Made by a program: the position numbers and the translations under genes. The notes under the pieces are model-generated. The model searched no databases, was not told the DNA's origin, and worked only from the letters and a program-made list of their open reading frames with translations. From NCBI GenBank assembly GCA_002358965.1, contig DEPW01000015.1, positions 17,282 to 22,446 of the forward strand: 5,165 nucleotides of DNA, in the 5' to 3' direction. Numbering within the stretch: the first letter of the stretch is position 1; each line of letters begins with the position of its first letter. Below, piece after piece: positions 1 to 4,603 of the stretch. The stretch is from Bacteroidales bacterium UBA3382. GTDB lineage: Bacteria; Bacteroidota; Bacteroidia; Bacteroidales; UBA932.

Positions 1-261
1 CCTGTGGTAACGGGCCAGTTCCTGCAACGCCTTCAATGTATCATCCACATGGACATACCGTTCCCCGGCCAATGCCGGATCCGAGACCACCGCGCAGGCA
101 GCACCCCTTTCAAGGGCTGAAACCGCAAAGGCGTTTCCGTCGAAACGCTCGCCTTTCAATGCGAAAAACAATTCCCCGCCTTCTATCTCCCGGCTGTCCG
201 TGACAACCTTGCCGCACCGGAGGAATATCCCGTGCAACCGACTGATGTTTTCCAAGACCAT
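1..261 (-). CDS. murF: MurF, UDP-N-acetylmuramoyl-tripeptide--D-alanyl-D-alanine ligase (N-terminal 87 residues, cut by window edge)
   Basis: MurF is the cytoplasmic ATP-dependent ligase that adds D-Ala-D-Ala to the UDP-MurNAc-tripeptide, the last soluble step of peptidoglycan precursor synthesis. Only the substrate-binding N-terminal domain is in the window. It reads from ATG at 261 to base 1 without a stop. Diagnostic segments are VVTDSREIEGGELFFALKG (residues 19-37), the UDP-sugar-binding signature of Mur ligases in its MurF form, then FDGNAFAVSALERGAACAVV and VDDTLKALQELARYHR (72-87). The last is the usual linker just before the ATP-binding GTNGKTT motif, which would lie beyond the edge. 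FFALKGERFDGN favours MurF over MurE. The start lies 16 bases after the dut stop, with no clear Shine-Dalgarno, as is normal in Bacteroidota. The frame stays open upstream through the end of dut, but I see no better start there. It is probably the third gene of the flippase-dut-murF row. Confidence 0.93.
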   Translation of the reverse strand, partial: MVLENISRLHGIFLRCGKVVTDSREIEGGELFFALKGERFDGNAFAVSALERGAACAVVSDPALAGERYVHVDDTLKALQELARYHR

Positions 262-277
262 GTTTTCCCGTTTAAAA

Positions 278-709
278 TCATTTTCCCGTACTTCCGAATC
301 CGCCTTCTCCGCGCGAAGTCTCGTCAAGGGAATCGCACTCCTCCCACTCGACCTTCTCATAACGGGCTATGACCATCTGGGCGATCCTGTCACCCGGGTT
401 GATTGTAAAGACCGTATCTGACAGGTTGACGAGTATCACCTTCACCTCCCCTCGGTAGTCGGCATCGATTGTCCCCGGGGAATTGAGTACCGTCACCCCG
501 TGCTTTGCAGCCAGACCGCTGCGAGGCCTGACCTGGGCCTCGGTCCCTTCGGGAAGGGCCATGAAGATCCCTGTCGGCACCACGACGCGCTGCAAGGGTT
601 TCACTTCCATCGTCCCGGGGATGTCCGCACGCAGATCCATTCCTGCCGACGACTCCGTGGCGTATGCGGGCAGAGGATTGCCCGACCTGTTGACTATCAT
701 ACATTTCAT
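278..709 (-). CDS. dut: dUTPase (deoxyuridine 5'-triphosphate nucleotidohydrolase)
   Basis: The enzyme hydrolyses dUTP to dUMP and pyrophosphate, keeping uracil out of DNA and supplying dUMP for thymidylate synthesis; it acts in the cytoplasm as a homotrimer. The 143-residue length is typical. All five family motifs are visible: I, AGMDLRA (22-28); II, RPRSGLA (61-67); III, GTIDADYRGEV (79-89) with D82 as the expected catalytic water-activating aspartate; IV, PGDRIAQ (105-111); V, RGEGGFGSTG (133-142) with F138 as the uracil-stacking aromatic of the C-terminal arm. The chosen ATG at 709 is 12 bases after the flippase stop; a second Met at residue 4 is a possible alternative. It ends 16 bases before murF, so co-transcription with both neighbours is likely. 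No key residue is missing and I see nothing odd in it. Confidence 0.98.
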   Translation of the reverse strand: MKCMIVNRSGNPLPAYATESSAGMDLRADIPGTMEVKPLQRVVVPTGIFMALPEGTEAQVRPRSGLAAKHGVTVLNSPGTIDADYRGEVKVILVNLSDTVFTINPGDRIAQMVIARYEKVEWEECDSLDETSRGEGGFGSTGK

Positions 710-721
710 AATACCGATCCT

Positions 722-2215
722 TTATCGTTTTTTCAAATTCTTCCTTATGATGAAATAAGCCGAAACCGCATACAGCGCCAATATTACAGTATGCACCGCA
801 AGTTCCGTCCAATTGACAAGGCGGCCCGCCTGATCCGGAACGAGCCTGTCCGCGAACAGCGACAGGGCATAGCACAGAAGCATCGACAGGACTATCGCCC
901 CGAGCCTCGGCCAATTGTACGGTATGGGATAATATTTCTGCCCAAGCGCAGCCGAAATCGCGAACATCACCGTGTAACTTGCAAGATGCCCCCACGCCGA
1001 CGCATGATAGGAATAACGAGGCATGAAGACGATGTTGACCAAGGCCGTCACGACAAGCCCGGCAAGGGTGATGTATATGGCCATCGATGTCTTTCCGGAC
1101 AGCTTGTACCACATCGACACATTGAAAAGCATCCCCAGCACCATGTAGGCGCCGAGCATTATCGGCACGACGCCCACCCCCACCCTGTAATCAGGCCCGA
1201 GGATGAGGCAGAGTATGTCCATGTAAAATATCACTCCGAGGAAAACGAGGCCGCAGAAAGCCGTGAAATAATCCATTACAGCCGCATACATCCCTTTCGA
1301 GTCTTTTTCCTTTTCCCTCTGGAAGAAAAACGGCTCGGCGGCATAACGGAACATCTGTATGAACAGGGACATTATCACCGCAAGCTTGGTCGCAGCCTGG
1401 TAAATGCCGAGGCTGGAACGCCATTCGGGCGAAGAGGTGTCGCAGAACCTGAAAAGGAAGCGGTCGAGAAAATCGTTCACGATGCCCGGAAGAGCCGCGA
1501 CCATAAGCGGCAGCGAATAGACGAGCATGGATTTCATCTGAGCGCGGCCGAAAATATATCTTTGCCTTACGGCCATCGGGACAAAAAGCAGCGCGCACAC
1601 GATACTGCTTACGAATATCGCGAAAATCACATAGGTGAAATCCGGTTCCGCCGAAATGAAATCCAGCAGGAAGGTATCAGGATGCGATGCCGCGAATGCC
1701 GGAAAAACGAAGAACAGCAGCAGGTTGGCTCCTGTCTCGGTCAATATCTTGACAGTCTTCAGTACCGCGAATTTCAACGCCTTGTGCTCAAAGCGCAGCC
1801 TTGCGAAGAAGATCGATGTCAGTGTGTCCGCTACCAGAATCCCGGCGACATATCTGATACAGGCCTCATAGCCTCCATATCCCATCAATCCGGCCAAAGG
1901 GGAGGCGAAAATCAGCACGAGAGCGAGGAAGACTCCTGAAGAACAGATTACTGCGGCAAGGGCGTTTGAAAACACCTTGTCGGGATCCGCTCCTTCCCTG
2001 CTTGCGAACCGGAAACAGCCGGTTTCGAGCCCGAGGGCAAGGACGACCTGCAACACGGCTATGTAGGCCATGAATTCCGTCACCGTACCGTAACTCCCGG
2101 TTTCGAGCACACGGGTATATATCGGGACGAACACGAAATTCAGGATGCGCGCCAGAATCGTACTCAGACCGTAGACCACCGTCTCGGAAGCCAATTTTCG
2201 TAAACCTTGTGCCAT
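722..2215 (-). CDS. Oligosaccharide/polysaccharide flippase, MOP superfamily (Wzx-like)
   Basis: This is a 497-residue integral inner-membrane protein with about 12-14 hydrophobic segments, the size and layout of Wzx/polysaccharide-synthesis family (MOP superfamily) flippases, which move lipid-linked glycans across the cytoplasmic membrane. The N-terminus (LRKLASETVVYGLSTILARILNF, residues 5-27, split by no charge after ARILN) and the following IYTRVLETGSYGTVTEF are characteristic of the family's first two helices. The mid-protein YSLPLMVAALPGIVNDF (233-249), DRFLFRF (251-257) and GIYQAATKLAVIMSLF (270-285) match the start of the C-terminal half. The substrate (O-antigen, capsule or other glycan) cannot be read from sequence. 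I chose ATG 2215 rather than ATG 2257: the extra 14 residues (METPERICFLNLRI) look unlike a family N-terminus, and a promoter-like TAAATTTG lies inside that stretch. It is the first gene of the row with dut and murF. Confidence 0.9.
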   Translation of the reverse strand: MAQGLRKLASETVVYGLSTILARILNFVFVPIYTRVLETGSYGTVTEFMAYIAVLQVVLALGLETGCFRFASREGADPDKVFSNALAAVICSSGVFLALVLIFASPLAGLMGYGGYEACIRYVAGILVADTLTSIFFARLRFEHKALKFAVLKTVKILTETGANLLLFFVFPAFAASHPDTFLLDFISAEPDFTYVIFAIFVSSIVCALLFVPMAVRQRYIFGRAQMKSMLVYSLPLMVAALPGIVNDFLDRFLFRFCDTSSPEWRSSLGIYQAATKLAVIMSLFIQMFRYAAEPFFFQREKEKDSKGMYAAVMDYFTAFCGLVFLGVIFYMDILCLILGPDYRVGVGVVPIMLGAYMVLGMLFNVSMWYKLSGKTSMAIYITLAGLVVTALVNIVFMPRYSYHASAWGHLASYTVMFAISAALGQKYYPIPYNWPRLGAIVLSMLLCYALSLFADRLVPDQAGRLVNWTELAVHTVILALYAVSAYFIIRKNLKKR

Positions 2216-2221
2216 AATGCG

Positions 2222-2229
2222 CAAATTTA
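2222..2229 (-). promoter_or_regulatory. Possible Bacteroidota -7 box (TAAATTTG) upstream of the flippase gene
   Basis: On the minus strand TAAATTTG fits the Bacteroidota housekeeping -7 consensus TAnnTTTG. It ends only 6 bases before the chosen flippase ATG at 2215, so a transcript from it would be leaderless or nearly so. No TTTG lies at the ideal 19-21 bp upstream spacing; the nearest (revcomp of 2255-2258) is 25 bp away. The support is therefore partial. Confidence 0.35.
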
Positions 2230-2242
2230 GGAAACAAATCCG

Positions 2243-2273
2243 TTCGGGCGTTTCCAAAATATGACTATTTTTG
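2243..2273 (+). promoter_or_regulatory. Probable housekeeping promoter for the cyclophilin lipoprotein gene
   Basis: TATTTTTG at 2266-2273 matches the TAnnTTTG -7 box. TTCG at 2243-2246 is a one-mismatch -33 box at a 19-bp spacing. Transcription would start near 2278-2281 and leave a leader of about 45 nt, A/T-rich before the ATG at 2324. It lies in the 108-bp divergent region shared with the flippase gene. Confidence 0.5.
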
Positions 2274-2323
2274 CATGGATTACTTTTTATCGATGTAAAA
2301 CTATTTTTTAATATTGTATAAAA

Positions 2324-3082
2324 ATGAGAAATTTCATCAAAATCGCATTGTTCGTTGCTGCCGCTTCCATGGCGGTCTCATGCAACGGGGGCAAGAAGAA
2401 GGCAGCCGAAGCAGACGGGGCTGCCGCAAAAGACAGTACTGAATCCGTAAGCGGACTTGCATTCGACCCTGCACAGCTTCCTGAAGAGCCGATATTCGAA
2501 ATCAAGACGAACATGGGCACCATCACCGTCAAGCTCTACTCGGACACGCCCAAACACAGGGACAACTTCGTAAAGCTCGCTTCCGAAAGGTTTTATGACG
2601 GGATACTTTTCCACAGGGTCATCAAAGGTTTCATGATCCAGACCGGAGACCCTCTCACCAAAGACATCGCAAACAAGGCCAGGTTCGGAACGGGCGGTCC
2701 TGAAGACGGACACGAAATCCCTGCCGAAATCGTTCCAGGACACAGCCACATCAAAGGCGCGCTCGCTGCCGCACGCAAGGGAGACCAGGCCAACCCGATG
2801 AAGAACTCTTCCGGCTCGCAGTTCTACATCGTCGAGAATCCTGATGCCTGCAAGCATCTCGACGGGCAATACACCATCTTCGGCGAGACTGTCGACGGTT
2901 TCGATGTGATAGACCGCATCGCCGCCGTGCAGACCGACGCCAGAGACTGCCCTGTCGAAAACATAGTGATCATCAGTATCATGCCAGTGCTTCCTGAACC
3001 GGAAACGGTTGCCGCCAATGACAGCACAGCCGTTGAGCAGACAGAAACCGACACAGCAGAAGACACCGTTTCCGACAAATAG
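2324..3082 (+). CDS. Cyclophilin-type peptidyl-prolyl cis-trans isomerase, lipoprotein
   Basis: This is a 252-residue envelope foldase that would catalyse proline cis-trans isomerisation in secreted proteins. Residues 1-19 form a signal peptide ending in MAVSC, with C20 as the lipidated cysteine. The following NGGKKK lacks the acidic residues of the Bacteroidota surface-export signal, so a periplasm-facing lipoprotein is more likely (inference). The cyclophilin domain spans about 56-222. By alignment to human CypA it has R98 (R55) in FHRVIKGFMIQTGD, F103, M104 and Q106 (F60, M61, Q63), and Q166 with Y168 in GSQFYI (Q111, F113). H178 sits where CypA has W121, as in many bacterial cyclophilins that bind cyclosporin weakly. 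Residues 21-52 are a charged linker. The tail 224-252 is an acidic, Thr-rich low-complexity stretch beyond the usual domain end. It appears monocistronic, with its own promoter and a hairpin terminator about 100 nt downstream. Confidence 0.95.
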   Translation: MRNFIKIALFVAAASMAVSCNGGKKKAAEADGAAAKDSTESVSGLAFDPAQLPEEPIFEIKTNMGTITVKLYSDTPKHRDNFVKLASERFYDGILFHRVIKGFMIQTGDPLTKDIANKARFGTGGPEDGHEIPAEIVPGHSHIKGALAAARKGDQANPMKNSSGSQFYIVENPDACKHLDGQYTIFGETVDGFDVIDRIAAVQTDARDCPVENIVIISIMPVLPEPETVAANDSTAVEQTETDTAEDTVSDK

Positions 3083-3090
3083 GCCACATC

Positions 3091-3105
3091 TGGCACGATT
3101 TTGGC
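3091..3105 (+). promoter_or_regulatory. Sigma-54 (RpoN)-type promoter, unit A
   Basis: TGGCACG, four bases, TGGC and then T matches 11 of the 12 fixed positions of the -24/-12 consensus TGGCACG-N4-TTGCW. The essential GG (3092-3093) and GC (3104-3105) are exactly 10 bases apart. The expected start is about 12 bases after the GC, near 3117. It lies 8 bases after the cyclophilin stop codon, and an equivalent motif recurs 153 bp downstream in front of a related sequence. An alternative reading is TTTG at 3100-3103 and TAATTTTT at 3124-3131 as an imperfect housekeeping promoter; that pairing is not repeated in unit B. Confidence 0.6.
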
Positions 3106-3126
3106 TTAACTTATGACACGGATTAA

Positions 3127-3153
3127 TTTTTTCATAGGTTAAGTTTAAGGTTA
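3127..3153 (+). repeat. Conserved 27-nt box, copy A (T6, CATAGG, hexamers ending in A)
   Basis: The box reads TTTTTTCAT followed by AGGTTA, AGTTTA, AGGTTA. It matches copy B at 3278-3304 at 24 of 27 positions. The only differences are the last base of each hexamer: A in all three here, T in all three in copy B. Confidence 0.9.
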
Positions 3154-3160
3154 GGAGAAC

Positions 3161-3204
3161 GAAGCCGGCTTTAGGAGTCTTTCCAAGGCCGGCTTCAATT
3201 TTTT
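3161..3204 (+). terminator. Rho-independent terminator, unit A
   Basis: GAAGCCGGC (3161-3169) pairs perfectly with GCCGGCTTC (3188-3196). The stem extends with TTT/AAG (one T-G wobble) and an inner GGA/TCC after a bulged A. It is followed by a T6 run at 3199-3204. It would end both candidate RNA A and any read-through from the cyclophilin gene. Confidence 0.85.
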
Positions 3205-3243
3205 CAACGGGCCGCGCACCGGAAACAATGCTCGGGGAGCCTG

Positions 3244-3258
3244 TGGCACGATATTCGC
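3244..3258 (+). promoter_or_regulatory. Sigma-54 (RpoN)-type promoter, unit B
   Basis: TGGCACG, four bases, TCGC and then A matches 11 of 12 fixed positions of TGGCACG-N4-TTGCW, with GG (3245-3246) and GC (3257-3258) exactly 10 bases apart. The start is expected near 3270. TATTTTTG at 3261-3268 also fits the housekeeping -7 consensus, but it has no TTTG at 19-21 bp upstream and is not conserved in unit A, so sigma-54 is the better common explanation. Confidence 0.6.
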
Positions 3259-3277
3259 AATATTTTTGTACGAATAG

Positions 3278-3304
3278 TTTTTTCATAGGTTTAGTTTTAG
3301 GTTT
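3278..3304 (+). repeat. Conserved 27-nt box, copy B (T6, CATAGG, hexamers ending in T)
   Basis: The box reads TTTTTTCAT followed by AGGTTT, AGTTTT, AGGTTT. It is the counterpart of the box at 3127-3153, with 24 of 27 positions identical and a coordinated A-to-T change at the end of each hexamer. Confidence 0.9.
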
Positions 3305-3305
3305 C

Positions 3306-3339
3306 GAGGTCGGGCGGGTTCTCCTCCCGGCCTCTTTTT
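3306..3339 (+). terminator. Rho-independent terminator, unit B
   Basis: GAGGTCGGG (3306-3314) pairs with CCCGGCCTC (3326-3334), nine pairs including one G-T wobble. A further inner GGG/CCT pairing is possible after a bulged C. A T5 run follows at 3335-3339. The stretch from 3340 to 3412 after it shows nothing I can assign. Confidence 0.82.
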
Positions 3340-3412
3340 CGTAATGCTGCCGGTATCGGGTGCGGATTAAGCGTCTTATGGAAAGTCTGTCAAGTAACTT
3401 CGAGCGATTTAT

Positions 3413-3443
3413 TTTGAAATTACGAAACAAACGCGTACCTTTG
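3413..3443 (+). promoter_or_regulatory. Housekeeping promoter of the rpsP-rimM operon
   Basis: TTTG at 3413-3416 and TACCTTTG at 3436-3443, with 19 bases between, are an exact match to the Bacteroidota -33/-7 promoter (TTTG, TAnnTTTG). The start is expected near 3447-3450, giving a leader of about 55 nt before the rpsP ATG at 3505. Confidence 0.88.
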
Positions 3444-3447
3444 CAGC

Positions 3448-3464
3448 CCCTGTTTCGGACAGGG
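3448..3464 (+). other. Small hairpin at the predicted 5' end of the rpsP mRNA
   Basis: CCCTGT (3448-3453) pairs with ACAGGG (3459-3464) around a TTCGG loop. It sits almost exactly at the predicted transcription start, so it may protect the 5' end or serve as a control site. It has no T-run, so it is not a terminator. The remaining leader is A/T-rich and unstructured up to the start codon. Confidence 0.45.
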
Positions 3465-3504
3465 AAAGGAACATTAATTATTAACATTTTAAAACAGATT
3501 CACA

Positions 3505-4092
3505 ATGGCTGTTAAAATCCGTCTTTCACGCCACGGTAAGAAGAATTTCGCATTCTTCCACATTGTTGTGGCTGACTCAAGGGCACCGCGTGACGGTCGC
3601 TTCATTGAACAAATCGGCACTTACAATCCTAACACAGATCCTGCGACCATAGTGTTGAAAGGTGACAGGGCGCTTGCATGGCTCAAAGTGGGCGCACAGC
3701 CTACCCTTACCGCACGCCGCATCCTTTCTTATGAAGGAGTCCTGCTCAGGAAGCACCTCCAGATCGGAGTAGACAAAGGTGCTATCACACAGGAAGAGGC
3801 CGACAGAAGATTCAACGAATGGAAAGCACAAAGGGATGCGAAGATTCAGCGCAAGAAGGATTCCCTGAACGCAAAAGAGATCCAGAAAGCGAAAGAGTCT
3901 TTGGATGCCGAAGCCAAGGTAAACCAGGAGCGTGCCGAAGCAATCGCCAAGAGGAAAGCCGAAGAGGCTGCCGCAAAGGCTGCCGAGGAAGCCGCAAAAG
4001 CTGCTGAAGAAGCCGCTGCAAAGGCTGCCGAGGAAGCAGGCGAAGGCGCAGAAGCCAACGCTGAAAGCTCTCAGGAGAATACCGAGGCTTAA
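3505..4092 (+). CDS. rpsP: 30S ribosomal protein S16 with long C-terminal extension
   Basis: S16 binds 16S rRNA in the 5'/central domain region and is needed for 30S assembly. The S16 signature VKIRLSRHGK is at residues 3-12, followed by FHIVVADSRAPRDGRFIEQIGTYNP split here as FHIVVADSRAPRDGR and FIEQIGTYNP (18-42). The folded core ends near residue 85-90, the length of the whole protein in most bacteria. The 195-residue product carries about 105 extra residues: a GVDKGAITQEEADRRFNEW segment (88-106), a highly charged Lys/Glu helix (107-153) and Ala/Lys/Glu repeats (155-177), ending in an acidic Glu/Asn/Ser tail. I recall extended S16 proteins as usual in Bacteroidota. The ATG follows an A-rich leader with no Shine-Dalgarno. 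The rimM start follows the stop by one base, so translational coupling is likely. Confidence 0.98.
   Translation: MAVKIRLSRHGKKNFAFFHIVVADSRAPRDGRFIEQIGTYNPNTDPATIVLKGDRALAWLKVGAQPTLTARRILSYEGVLLRKHLQIGVDKGAITQEEADRRFNEWKAQRDAKIQRKKDSLNAKEIQKAKESLDAEAKVNQERAEAIAKRKAEEAAAKAAEEAAKAAEEAAAKAAEEAGEGAEANAESSQENTEA
3967..4035 (+). repeat. In-frame Ala/Lys/Glu repeat in the S16 tail
   Basis: Three units encode AAAKAAEE, AAKAAEE and AAAKAAEE (residues 155-177), lengths 24, 21 and 24 bp. The DNA copies differ at synonymous positions (GCT/GCC/GCA, AAG/AAA, GAG/GAA), so the repeat is kept at protein level rather than being a fresh slippage product. Spacing is near-heptad, consistent with a long single helix or coiled coil. 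Confidence 0.85.
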
Positions 4093-4093
4093 G

Positions 4094-4603
4094 ATGACGA
4101 CAACGACGAAAGAGCTGCTGAAGATAGCCCGTATCATAAAGTCCCACGGGACAGAAGGGGATTTGCTGGCAGACTTGTCGATACCGTCCGAAGACATCGA
4201 TAAAAGCGAACCGGTGTACATCATATTTGATGGACTGCCGGTTCCTTTTTTCATTGAAAGCATTGCCGCCAAAGGCAACAGGAGAGCCATCATCCGGCTC
4301 ACAGACATAGAAAACCTTGAGGATGCCGACGAAATCGCAGGCAAGGACATCTATCTTCCGGACGACGGGCAGTACGGACACGAAGACAGTCCGGGAAATC
4401 TCGAAGGCTGGATTGTGTGCGACAATGATGGAAACGAAATCGGGGAAGTGACCGGCTTTCTCGACATACCTTCAAATCCGTGCCTTACCGTGCTGCATGA
4501 AGGGAAGGAGGCATACATCCCCTTCCACGAAGACCTCATAACAGGTTACGACGAGGCTTCAGGCAAAATCCGCATGACTATTCCCGACGGATTGCTCTCC
4601 TGA
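4094..4603 (+). CDS. rimM: Ribosome maturation factor RimM (16S rRNA processing)
   Basis: RimM binds free 30S subunits through S19 and helps mature the 3' (head) domain of 16S rRNA. The 169-residue length is typical. The N-terminal RimM barrel shows IARIIKSHGTEGDL (11-24), the family's start motif; PVPFFIES (49-56); and IRLTDIENLEDADEIAGKD (67-85), equivalent to the conserved segment that ends in a small-residue-rich helix before the linker. The C-terminal PRC-barrel starts near LEGWIVCDNDGNEIGEV (103-119) and ends in AYIPFHEDLI (140-149), then KIRMTIPDGLL, the usual ending. I chose ATG 4094, one base after the rpsP stop. The frame is open further upstream to 3932, but that part only re-reads the S16 tail in another frame and has no RimM similarity. 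The last 26 bases overlap the convergent gene on the minus strand. Confidence 0.95.
   Translation: MTTTTKELLKIARIIKSHGTEGDLLADLSIPSEDIDKSEPVYIIFDGLPVPFFIESIAAKGNRRAIIRLTDIENLEDADEIAGKDIYLPDDGQYGHEDSPGNLEGWIVCDNDGNEIGEVTGFLDIPSNPCLTVLHEGKEAYIPFHEDLITGYDEASGKIRMTIPDGLLS

Larger units (their letters stand above)
3117..3204 (+). ncRNA. Candidate small RNA A (about 88 nt)
   Basis: The limits are inferred: the 5' end from the sigma-54-type motif at 3091-3105 and the 3' end from the T-run closing the hairpin at 3161-3196. The transcript would contain no ATG, GTG or TTG start codon ahead of the hairpin, so it is unlikely to encode a peptide. Near its 5' end (3127-3153) is a T6 run, CATAGG and three hexamers of the form AGKTTA, shared with unit B at the same distance from the promoter. 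Promoter, box and terminator recur in the same order 150 bp downstream. The alternative is that this is only the 3' untranslated region and terminator of the cyclophilin gene. Its resemblance to unit B, which follows no gene, argues against that. Function and targets are unknown. Confidence 0.55.
3270..3339 (+). ncRNA. Candidate small RNA B (about 70 nt)
   Basis: This is a second copy of the unit A architecture. The sigma-54-type motif begins 34 bases before the conserved T6/hexamer box (36 in unit A). The box is at 3278-3304, then comes a GC-rich hairpin with a T5 run. No start codon is present before the hairpin. It stands free in the intergenic region, after the unit A terminator and before the rpsP promoter, so it is not the trailer of a coding gene. 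It could instead be an upstream attenuator of rpsP, but rpsP has its own promoter after this terminator. Ends are inferred from motifs. The hairpin sequence is not conserved with unit A while the box is, as expected for paralogous RNAs sharing a functional 5' region. Confidence 0.55.

Noticed and set aside
390..2237. Long open frames on both strands across dut and the flippase gene (for example 500-1939 plus, 390-1112 minus, 1866-2237 minus)
   Set aside because: They overlap well-supported genes in other frames and have compositions rich in Arg, His and Pro with no family motif; they are by-products of high G+C codon positions.
3161..3196. Riboswitch or attenuator controlling rpsP
   Set aside because: The rpsP promoter lies downstream of both hairpins, and each hairpin is a simple stem with a T-run and no visible competing antiterminator.
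3261..3268. TATTTTTG as the housekeeping promoter of unit B
   Set aside because: No TTTG -33 box at 19-21 bp and no equivalent in unit A; kept only as an alternative to the sigma-54 motif.
3127..3304. CRISPR-like or transposon-end reading of the two 27-nt boxes
   Set aside because: Only two copies, in direct orientation, 151 bp apart, each tied to its own promoter motif and terminator; no terminal inverted repeats or target duplication.
2378..3487. Long minus-strand open frame opposite the cyclophilin gene and the intergenic region
   Set aside because: It spans a clear plus-strand gene, two hairpin terminators and the rpsP promoter, and its translation resembles no protein family.
3932..4093. 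N-terminal extension of rimM by 54 residues into rpsP
   Set aside because: The extension only re-reads the S16 repeat out of frame (Lys/Pro/Arg-rich) and RimM homologues start at the residues encoded from 4094.
3577..4381. Minus-strand open frames opposite rpsP and early rimM, with long Leu/Arg/Pro or Ala/Ser runs
   Set aside because: The runs are the antisense reading of the Ala/Lys/Glu repeat; both plus-strand genes are certain.
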